From contig CM068545.1 of the NCBI GenBank assembly GCA_035048495.1, positions 34,796,225 to 34,860,224 on the forward strand: 64,000 nt of DNA, written 5' to 3'. Positions within the stretch are counted from its first letter, which is position 1; each line of letters begins with the position of its first letter. The position numbers were made by a program, and so were the translations under genes. The notes beneath the pieces were generated by a model, which did not search any database, was not told the DNA's origin, and saw only the letters and a list, made by a program, of their open reading frames with translations. Of the stretch, positions 12,427-21,600 are shown piece by piece. The stretch comes from Euptelea pleiosperma (Eukaryota; Streptophyta; Magnoliopsida; Ranunculales; Eupteleaceae).

Positions 12427-12825
12427 CTATAAAAACTAGATTATTTCTAAAAGCACTTATGAAAGCAGGATATTGCGCATGGCCATTAATGTGTAGAATT
12501 TTATAAATACTCTACTCTATAGATATAAGTATGTGTGATAGTTCCGACTCATCTTCAATGGTCTTGGTTTAAGATTCATTCACCACATCCCTTTGATAAA
12601 GCTTTGAATTATTAGCACTAAGTGAAGGTTCAAATCTAAAAAATACATATCATATATGTACTTGTCTCCACGATGATGTCATGTAATTTTAGATAAAATT
12701 ATTTAATCGACTTGTAAATAACTACGTAGGCTTGATCCTGAAATGGGTACGTATATAGGCACCCACTCAAGTGGCGCAGCCACTAATTATTATGTATTAT
12801 TTTCATATATTGAAAATTACGGGGG

Positions 12826-13765
12826 TTTATTAGATATTTTTAATAAAATATTTTTTTGTGTTTTTTTGGCTTAAGTATGAAACTCAATTTGTAAATTTTA
12901 GTCCCACATTAGATAGAAGAAGAAAATGTTTTCTCTTTATAAGGCCTTATGCTCACCTACACTTGCGAAACTAACTCACATATGTGAAGATGGCTAATTG
13001 TGTGTGGTGCGAAGTACCACGTGGTCGCGCGCGTGATGTTTACTTAAAAGTGCTTATTTTAAGCTATTATCCTATTAGCGTTATCGCACTGTCCTATGTA
13101 AAACTTCTTTATTTATCTACTTTTCTATGTAAGAGTTTATTCCTTGTACGAAAATGGCGATTGGGCATTTAAGGCCTTTTGGGCGCTTTTAGATGCGCAC
13201 TTAGTACGTGCGTATCATCGCTAAAAGCATTGGATCCTTTTATTCTCTAATTGGACATGATCTAATAGTTACATAGTGATCGATGATAGAGTTGTGTTCC
13301 TTCAAAGAACACATTGTTTCACAAATAGCTATAAAGTAATGACTGTTGGTCATTGTGTCTGATCGATCTGATCCACGCCGTTGGATCAGATCGTGACTGT
13401 TGATCAAAAGTAATGACTGTTTGATCCAAACACAAATAGCTATAAAAAGAGATCCAGACATCTGTTTTGGAAACAAAAAATTGCAGTGAGTTTGTCATTT
13501 CATTTTTAAGCTTTTGACATCATTAGATTTGTTTTTAGAGTATTCTTGGTTATGATTGGATCGTACATAATCTGAATTCAATGGTGATGATTGAGACTTT
13601 ATTGTATCCTGAAGGCGATTTTCTCATACCCACTGTGTACTCATGGTTCTAACCAGAATGGGAGAAACATTGTCTAAAAGACATCGATTGATCGAGCCTT
13701 GAAGTCTTACAAATCATTACTTTCTCCTTAATTTTGTTTCCTCTATCAAGTACAGAAATCCAACA
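12826..13765 (+). repeat. 3' LTR of the copia element
   Basis: Preceded by the purine-rich ACGGGGG at 12819-12825, the expected polypurine tract. Compared with the 5' LTR it has ~115 extra bases at about 13033-13148 and a duplicated segment near 13320-13440. It lacks the block found in the 5' LTR near 5970-6045. Confidence 0.75.
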
Positions 13766-14370
13766 CACTACACCATCTGGCTGCCATTCCGGTGAGTTAA
13801 ACTTTTTTTTTTGAGTTCGATTTCTAACCATTCTCTTAGTGATGAGTTTAAAAAGGTTGATTTGCAACCATTCTCTTCAAAGTATCCCTAGAGATTGTTT
13901 TTATTTGTTTTATCATCAGCAAAGCAAGAAATATATATCTTTTTGATAAAACATCTACATTGTTTGATTAAATGCCTCAAAGAACTTGAACAAAGCAAAT
14001 CACCAATCATGATAATCTGAAATGGGTTTGTGTGTGTTCATATGAGGATCGACCCGAAGCGAGATTGGTGCACTTTTAACCCCTTTTATCTTCACTTTTA
14101 GTTATTTCTGCTCGTGAATTTCCTCTAAATATTGACCATTCCAAGTCTTTAATTTGATGCATAATATTAACTTATTGTTGTGTTCCGTCATTTGGGTATT
14201 GAATTGGATTGTAGATTTGATATCTTTACCTTTTCTCTTTATCAGTTTTTAGCTCTACTAATGTGCAATTTAGTTGATGTTACGGTTTCTAACTTATCCT
14301 AAGTAACTATACTTCAGCAAATTGGTGGAGGTTTGTAAATCCAAGTGAAAAACGGCTACATGCCATGTCA

Positions 14371-14640
14371 TTAAACTCTTGTAACTTCAACTTGTTAAGG
14401 ACTATCAATAATTGCCCTTTTGGGCTTTAAGTTTTAGAGCATTCTTGACAACATTGCTTTGTAAAGGAAATCCTAGCCCTATAATGCTGCCATCATGCCA
14501 TGGCATTAAACTCTTGCAACTTCAACTTGTTAAGGACTACTTGAATTTTTCAATGCTTGCCCCTTATTGGCTCTACATTTTAGAGCATTGTTGACAACAT
14601 TGCTTTATGAAGGAAGTCCTAACCCTATAATTAATGCAAG
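14371..14640 (+). repeat. 135-bp tandem duplication
   Basis: Two imperfect copies with TTAAACTCTTG starting at 14371 and 14506. Both contain CTTCAACTTGTTAAGGACTA and TTTTAGAGCATT followed by TTGACAACATTGCTTT. I cannot assign a function. Confidence 0.8.
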
Positions 14641-14756
14641 AGGTCTCCTTCTTGATTGTAATGGGTTTGAGATTTTTTAGAGCAATCATGGTTGTTTGAC
14701 ACTTCCCTTGGTGGACTTACACACAAGGCAGTGAACAAACATTCGTGAAGTTAGTT

Positions 14757-14920
14757 GGGGCCAAAAAGAGTGTGCCACGTGGCATTTTGGGAATGTATGA
14801 ACATTGGTATACTAGATGAACTCTTGGCCAACCTAAGAATGTGCCCACCTCTTAATGGATCTATATATAAAAATCAGACTGATTGGTGATTTCTGGCTAA
14901 AGGATTTGAAATTGTGACAA
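14757..14920. repeat. partial G-box MITE (GAGTAAAAC family)
   Basis: Contains GTGCCACGTGGCA (14772-14784), a degraded GGCC-AACCTAAG stretch and ATCAGACTGATTGGTGATTT, the internal landmarks of the GAGTAAAAC MITE family in the usual order. The terminal GAGTAAAAC is not visible. A degraded partial copy. Confidence 0.5.
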
Positions 14921-15021
14921 TTGTGCCCTTTTTCACACTCTTAGTTTATGAGATTGATTTTCATTGATATTTAATATAGGTCATTTGGGAGCCATACAGA
15001 GATAGTAGGCAACATCATTAA

Positions 15022-15820
15022 TTTGAAGATGTCGCCTACTACACTGATTGTCTTCTCTATTTTGAGATTGTCTAGCCATATCACCTAGATCGCGTTCTTA
15101 GACCGTTCGGTCATATTCAGACTATTCCTCTTGAGCCATTCGCTCATGTCTGGTTACAAGAGGTATCACGAGCTAGAGTTACAAGGTGGAATACCATTTG
15201 TTGGATCAATATTGACGTAGATAACATAACCATGTTTTGTCGGCGAAGAACGTGAAAGCACTGTTATAAAGCCTTGAGATTGTGTGGATGGACACCTTGA
15301 ATGGTTCCATAAGATATCCCACAAGTGTGTCTAAAACCCATAGCAAAGAACTGGTCGTTAGCGATATGAAATGGCAGTGGATGAACCGATAGTGGTAGGG
15401 GATGCTAGATTGGTATAAATTTATTTCTGTTATAACATTTTTAAAAATTATTACTTTCTTTAACATCTTAGTTAACTGATATTCTTCATTTTTTGTAGAT
15501 GAAACAGTGGGACATGGCTTGAGACTGCTAGAGGAATCATTTGCAAAAGGCAGAGATCAAGAGATCGATTCTATGTTGATTAGAGAGAGATAAATCAATG
15601 ACATCTTATGGTCCAAAACTCAACCAGCAGATCCAGTAGCTCAACTAGCAGATCCAACACCTCCGCAGAACCCTCAAACTCGAAGAAGGGTTATTCAAAG
15701 ACATGGAAGGGAACAAGAGATGACAGTTGCCCAGGCTCGAAAGGAGAAAGGCAATGAAAATGAGAAAGAAAAGAAAGAAAAGAAGAAAGATAAGAATTGT
15801 GGAACACTTTTATATACTAT
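15022..15820 (+). pseudogene. plant-mobile-domain (PMD/MAIN-like) gene remnant
   Basis: One frame near 15034-15150 reads YYTDCLLYFEIV, a stop, then PYHLDRVLRPFGHIQTIP. The motif PYHxDRVLRQFG is characteristic of plant mobile domain proteins, which are carried by Mutator-like and other plant transposons and also occur as host genes (family knowledge). A stop replaces what is usually glutamate just before PYH. Later segments (DETVGHGLRLLEESFAKGRD near 15499-15560, then a lysine/glutamate-rich tail to about 15796) may be its C-terminal part after an intron-like gap. It lies inside the TIR-bounded composite, which supports a transposon-carried gene. Assignment of the tail is tentative. Confidence 0.6.
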
Positions 15821-15989
15821 GTTATTTTTAGGCATAAGCGCCATAAACTTATTGAGGCTTGTGAGCCCTTTTTATCCAGGCTTGTGAGCCTTTTTTTATT
15901 GTTCAACTTCTTGGATCGTAATCTTTTTTGTTAAATATTTCATGTATATTGATCAATGAGATAAGAGATTCCTAACAAAAAAAAAACAT

Positions 15990-16312
15990 AGATTCGATAA
16001 GTTGTTCTTAATGTCGGTTGGACCCAATTGAAATTGATTAAAGTATGTCAGTTTGAGCCAACTGACCGTAAAGAATCCTACATTTTTCTTAGTATTGGTT
16101 GGATCCAACCAAAACTCTTAACATAATGTCGCTTGGATGTCACCAACATTACTTAGCGAATTTCGATAGGATCCAATCGACACTACAAAAATTGATTGTA
16201 TGTAATCGACACAGTTTCTCTATCTCCCTTTTGGAGGAGCCGGAGTTTTTCTTAGTGTCGGTTGATGAACAGATGTCGGTCGGCTTCAACCGAAATAGAT
16301 GAAACAATGTTG
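15990..16312. repeat. CACTA-like subterminal repeat array
   Basis: Multiple short words of the type TTAGTGTCGGTTGAT, TTAATGTCGGTTGGAC and CCAACCAAAA occur in both orientations. CACTACAAAAATT lies at about 16181-16193. En/Spm (CACTA) elements have CACTACAA ends and dense subterminal repeats of this kind. No transposase or 3-bp duplication was found, so this is a fragment or internal deletion derivative. Confidence 0.5.
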
Positions 16313-16498
16313 GTGTTAAGCAACTAGCACAACGAGTTACGGATGCTTATGCAGTATACAAAAAAAATAAGAGACACTGGCTATGACGAAATTAACTGTC
16401 TTACAGGTGAAGAAGATGTTTGTGGACAGTAGCGGAGCCACGAGAGAGGGTTGACAGTTGCCTACTCTCAACTTTAAAAATTTAGTAGGATTTTTTTT

Positions 16499-17099
16499 GG
16501 GAAATTTTAGTCGCACTCCACGAATTGTGAGGGCACCCTATCCTATTGAAAGCACCTCGCGAATTGTGCTTCAATTTGTTTAATTTACCAAAATGCCTTA
16601 CAGAAGGTAGATTCGAGATCACCGCGTGCAACTTCATGCAAGCGTTCAGGGACCCCACGTGGCACACTCTTAGAGGACTCTGACCGTACGTATGCATGAT
16701 TGGCCAATCCCTAGGTAGATTTACAAACTAAAACTCAGCTTGATTAATGATTTCTTGGCGTTGGATTTGAGTTATTTTCATGGGTTGATTTTAATCATGG
16801 AAATTTGAGCATTATTGACCATTATTTGAGGTACAAAGATCCAAAGGTTTGAAATCACTAATCATGCTGATTTTTGGTTTGTAGTCCCACCTAGGGATTG
16901 GAAAAATATCCATATGGGCAGAGTCTTCTAAGATTGTCACATGGCTCATATTTCATGCTGTCATCAAAGTTCTACTCTAAAAAAATCACATATATTTTTT
17001 GTTAACATAATTGTTAGATGGATTACGAAAAAAAAAATTGTCCAACGAATGTTTAGTTTGGGTGCCCTCACAATTCAAGGGGTGCAACTAAAATTTCCC
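16499..17099. mobile_element. TIR element enclosing a G-box MITE copy
   Basis: The left end GGGAAATTTTAGTCGCACTC and the right end, GGGAAATTTTAGTTGCACCC on the minus strand, are ~40-bp inverted repeats that continue through GTGAGGGCACCC. An A+T-run direct repeat (ATTTTTTTT / ATTTTTTTC) flanks it and is consistent with a 9-bp duplication but is low complexity. Inside, 16650-16979 is a copy of the GAGTAAAAC family, with CCACGTGG at 16655-16662 and the right-hand landmark GTCATCAAAGTTCTACTC. Non-coding. Confidence 0.65.
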
Positions 17100-17288
17100 A
17101 TTTTTTTCAAAGTACTCTTTTGCCCACCTTGGAAAGCACCCTTTTGCCCATCCTGTGACAAAATCTATACAATATCGCCCACCCTTGAACAAAATCTTGG
17201 CTCCGCCATTGTGGAAGGTTCTCATCCACTTGAGTTAATTTTTCCAAGGCTCCCGTGCGTTAGGTAAGCTATCCACTTTTTTTTTTTT

Positions 17289-18199
17289 GGCTTTTTTGCT
17301 TTACCCCCTTACTTTATTGATGCAATTTGCATCTCACCGAATGTCGTTAAAATATTTGTGTCTCACCCTTTGACTATGGTCAACGTCATTGACCACAGAA
17401 GGTCATTTACGGTCTCCGGATGGACATCCCAATATTTTTTAAATGACTATAATGACCTTGGGTGAGACGCAAATATTAAAAAAATATTGGGTGCAATGCA
17501 AATATTTTTAAAACATTGAAGGGGACAAGCAAAAATTCTTTTTTTTAGGAATTTTTTTTTGAGGATTGTGAGCTCAAAACCTTTCTTCATTTAATTTTGG
17601 CCTAACCCTAGGTGGACCTAGACCAAAAATTTATCTGATTGTTAATTTTGATGAGGGACCACAATATGAGCCACTTGGCACACTCTTAGAGGTCACTAAC
17701 CGTACAGATGTTAGGCCCATCGCTAGGTGGAGCTACATACCAAATAACAACATTATTAGTGATTTCAAACCATTGGATCTTTGTACCCCCAAATAATGTT
17801 CAAATTCTACGGATAAAATCAACCTACGAAAACGACTTTAATCTAATGCTTAAAAATTAACAATCAGATTATTTTTGGTCTGTAGGTTCACCTAGGGTTG
17901 GGCCAAAAGTAAATGAATAAAGGTTTTGAGCTTACAATCCTCAAAAAAAAAAAAATTGCTTGTCCCCCTTACTTTATTGATGCAATTTGCATTGCACCCA
18001 ATGTTTTTAAAATATTTGTGTCTCACCCAAGGTCATTATAGTCATTTAAAAAATATTGGAATGTCCATCCGGAGACCGTTAATGACCGCCTGTGGTCAAC
18101 AACGTTGACCATGGTCAAAGGGTGAGACGCAAATATTTTAAAAACATTGGGTGAGATGCAAATTGCATCAATAAAGTAAGGGGGTAAAGCAAAAAAGCC
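17289..18199. mobile_element. long-TIR element, about 250-bp arms
   Basis: The left arm (17289 to ~17540, starting GGCTTTTTTGCTTTACCCCC) and the right arm (~17950 to 18199, ending with its reverse complement) share ~250 bp. Shared phrases include ATTGATGCAATTTGCAT and GGTCAACGTCATTGACCA-like stretches. The central ~390 bp (17556-17942) is a second inverted repeat, outside-in AAAACCTTTCTTCATTTAAT against its complement. At its core, 17612-17905, is a degraded GAGTAAAAC-family MITE. T-rich flanks prevent a clear duplication call. No coding region. Confidence 0.7.
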
Positions 18200-18625
18200 C
18201 TTTTTTTTGGGTTTCTACCCTTTCAACCATTTTTTCTAAGTTAGTTGTCAAAGGCAATTCTCCGACCATTCTTCGGAGATTTTTCGACGATCTCTGGCGA
18301 TCTTCAATGATTCCCGACGATTCTGAGGTCGAAGATGAGTAGTGGCGGGATAAGCAAGATGGGTGGGTGCTCTCATAATAGGTTAGGTTAGTAAAATTAG
18401 TTTTTGAGGGATAAATACGTGGGTGCTCTTGAAAAATATTGGGGTGTCAATATAACTACGTATGAAAACACGTATAAAACGACTGATCAAGGGCTTTCAG
18501 TCATGTTAACGAGGTTTATAGACAGTAGTTATCGTTCTAAAACTTTTATAAATGCGCAGGATAGCTAAACGAGCACCCTAAAGAAGGGGTGGTGTGAGCG
18601 CAAACAGGCAGACGAAAGACAAAGG

Positions 18626-21600
18626 ATGTTGGGGTTTGCCGCAACCGGGAACACTGCGCACCCTACTTACAGTCGCGGACCGTGCGCGATTAACCCCTGC
18701 AACTCTCTCAAAACCAGCTACCGCTCTCAACAGGTAAAAAGAAACCAAAAGCCTCTCTTTTGTTATTCTATTTCACAATGACCTGTTTCGACGCACTGCA
18801 AAAAACAGTTTTTGGGAAACTGCATCTTTTTCTCCTTTTTCTTTGTTTCAGACTTCAATCCTCTTCTTCCGTATTCCCTCATCGTCTCGCTCTAACTTCA
18901 GCTCAGTCAAGGCAATGGCTGAGGCAGAAACATTGTCGGTACCGAAGACGGTGTCTCACTCTTCTGGTTCTGGTAGTTTTCTTTTCTTTCTACTGTTTTT
19001 CTTCGCTTTTAATGTTGGCTGAATCCCTTCTTGTTTGTGTTTCAATGACTTATACTTGTAAGATGAAATGGGTTGTTTGATTTTTAGTCATTGAGTTTGT
19101 ACTTATGATTTGTATCGGGGTTTTCAAATTTTAAGGCCTGTTTGGATTGCCATTTGATATTTTAAGATCTCTTTTGAGCAAAATCAACTTTTTGTTTTGA
19201 TTGAGCGCAATTATGGAGATTCAAACAGGCATTAAATTGTTTATGCCATTTCTTTCCTTTTAATTTTTTTCTTCTTTGCTGGATCGTTTCTTTTTTTTTT
19301 TGGTAGTGAGTTTGACTTGTAAGATGAAATGGGGTGATTACTTTTGGTTATCGAGTTTGTAATTTTAGCATAAATGGATAATGGGTTCTTAACTTAAAAC
19401 TGTTTATGTCATTTCTTTCTTCAAATATCTTATTTGCTGAATGTTTTTTTTTGATGAGTTCGGTTGTAAGAAACCCATCAAAAAAAGAAAAAAATTGAGT
19501 TTGGCTGTACGATGAAATGGGATCTTCGATTTTTAGTCATGGAGTGCACAATTTTGATATAAAAGGCATGATTTTTAATGGATTTCTAAGTTTAAACTGT
19601 TTATGTTTTTAACAGCTTGTGCTGCTGTCAAACACCCATACTATAATTAATAAATGAAAAGTAACAATGCTTAGTTAATAGGAAAAAAAAGTCCTTCCTT
19701 TTCTCTTATTTATTTATTTTTATTCGGGGTTGGTTTCATCATGAGTCCGACTTGTAACATGAAATGTGTTATTTGATTTTTGGTCATGGAGGTCTTAAGT
19801 TTGATGTATAAGGGATGCTTTGTAATGTTTTTTTTTTTTATGTTTATTTACATATTGTACCACTGTCAAACACCACACGTTTTAGTTATATAAATGTAAA
19901 TTGGATTACAAGTTACTAAAATTTGGACTGTCACTGTCTATTTCACCATAACTTTAAGTCCACATTTGATAGGTTTGGAAATTTCAAAAGGGGATGATTT
20001 TTGTTGAGGATAGTCTCAAGGGTGAAGAAGTTATCCTCACAAAAGAAAACCGAAAACCAGCCCTTAACTCATCTATATGTCGGCTCCCATAGGCGTGCGA
20101 GGGAGGGAGGGACTTTTAAGTTTAACTGTTTGTGATCTAACAGCTTGTGCCACTATCAGGCACCCTTTATCATGTTTTTAATGCATGATTGTTCCTGCAT
20201 TCTTTTGTAAGATGTTTTCTTTACCTAATCCGTTTTTCTATCCATGTATCATTTCATATATTTCTGCCCAAGTTTAGTAGCTAATGTTTGTGGAAGTTAC
20301 AACAGCGCAATGTCCTTTATCATAGAACTGGTAGTGGTAAATTAGCTTCAAATACAATTTTTTCTTTTGTGAGCTGCTTTCTTTACTTGTTCTTGAAAAT
20401 GCCATGACTCATTTGTTTTGTGCTTTATGGGTAGGCAACAAGCAGGCATTGATATCATTGTCGGACAAGCAGGAACTAGCTTTCCTTGGCCATGGACTTC
20501 AGCACTTAGGGTGAATTTGTGACACCTTCCCTTTCTTGAATGTTTTTACTTTATAGCATGGTTTTAAAAAATGGTCAACACTGTTATAGCAGCCGTTATA
20601 ATGGTAATGCTCTAACCTGTTACGTTTTTCTTTTGGCTATTTAAAGCTAAAAATGTTAGAACGTATTTAACGCTTATAATGGCTGTTATTTTGAAAATAA
20701 AGGCTGTTAACCATTATTTACGTTTAGCTGAGAAACGAGCTCGAAAAATATAAAATTTTGATCGTTCTTTCACCTGTTATAATGGCCGTTATAATGGTCA
20801 TAATGGTAACATTACCTACCCCCTTATGCCCTTACAAGGGTGCCTTTTAAACCTCGCTTTATAGCACTTTTCTTAGAATAATTGCTCAATAATTTATCCC
20901 AAGAATCAGAGATACAACATTGTTGGTGTTATGCTTTTTTCTTTCCCTTATGATGTATAGTTCTGCGTGGCAAATGTTTTAATTGGCGCAAAACTTCTAC
21001 AAATGCTGAGGCTATACTCATGAATATGCATGTCTGACAGTTTTTCATAAGCTTTTTAGAGCTAGGATTCATCTTGGAACTATGGAACTTAGGCACTGGC
21101 ATGTGTTGGTGTTAGACACAGATATGAAGTGCAAGACTCACTGTTTAAGATAAACACACTAACACTTCCATGCTGTTAATTAAATACATTATCAGATAAT
21201 CTATTTAAAAGAATTCTAGTTAATATAAAAATTTTATTTGGTAAGTACGTATACAGTAAAATAATATGAACAGTATATAAAACATTAGCTGAGAGCTAGA
21301 TATTTAGTAAATTAGAATTTGTGTGAAGAATCATGGTTCGGTTTCGCTACAGGCCGAGACAAGATACGGGTTTGTATCAGAAACCATAAAGTTTTGCCTC
21401 AGTTTCGGTGGTTTCGCCTCAGTTTCGGTAGTTTCGGCCTCAGTTTCAGTAGTTTCGGTCTCAGTTTCATTATTTTTTAGAATTTTTTGAACTTCCTAAT
21501 ATGGTTTCGCCAAGTTTCGGATCGAAACCAGCGAAACTACCGAAACTACGACTGAAACTCCCGAAACTATGACCGAAAGTACCGAAACTCTCATTTACTT

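Larger units (their letters stand above)
5619..13765 (+). mobile_element. decayed Ty1/copia retrotransposon with two LTRs
   Basis: Both ends carry related LTRs (5619-6478 and 12826-13765) that end in TCCAACA. CACTACA occurs just before the left LTR and just after the right one, and includes the expected 5-bp target duplication. The order gag, protease, integrase, reverse transcriptase, RNase H on the plus strand is the copia order. The coding region is broken by many stops and frameshifts. The internal region is swollen by a SINE (7971-8170) and by a solo-LTR-like insertion (10711-12426). The LTRs differ by substitutions plus indels, so the insertion is old. Confidence 0.85.
5409..18459. mobile_element. 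putative 13-kb TIR-bounded nested composite
   Basis: The left end GAAATTATATTGACAC, with the ~25 bases that follow, is matched by the reverse complement of the sequence ending at 18459 (GTAGTTATATTGACAC). About 35 of 41 bases agree, and looser similarity continues inward (repeated GGGCACCCA-type words on both sides). Between the two ends lie a copia element, a plant-mobile-domain pseudogene and other nested insertions. The simplest reading is an old Mutator-like element carrying a PMD gene that has been repeatedly invaded. No clear 9-bp target duplication remains (CATAAAAGG against GTATGAAAA). The two ends could instead be two unrelated copies of one repeat family in opposite orientation. Confidence 0.45.

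Noticed and set aside
17926..18108. 60-codon open frame
   Set aside because: It lies in the arm of a long inverted-repeat element; its complement occurs in the other arm.
18760..19080. 106-codon open frame at the start of ATIC
   Set aside because: It overlaps ATIC exon 2 in the wrong frame and runs into intron 2; the exon is read in another frame that yields the conserved N-terminal region.
19135..19230. 96-bp MITE with GGCCTGTTTGGA-type ends
   Set aside because: The ends resemble a common plant MITE type, but the flanks show no matching 8-bp duplication, so it is not listed as an element.
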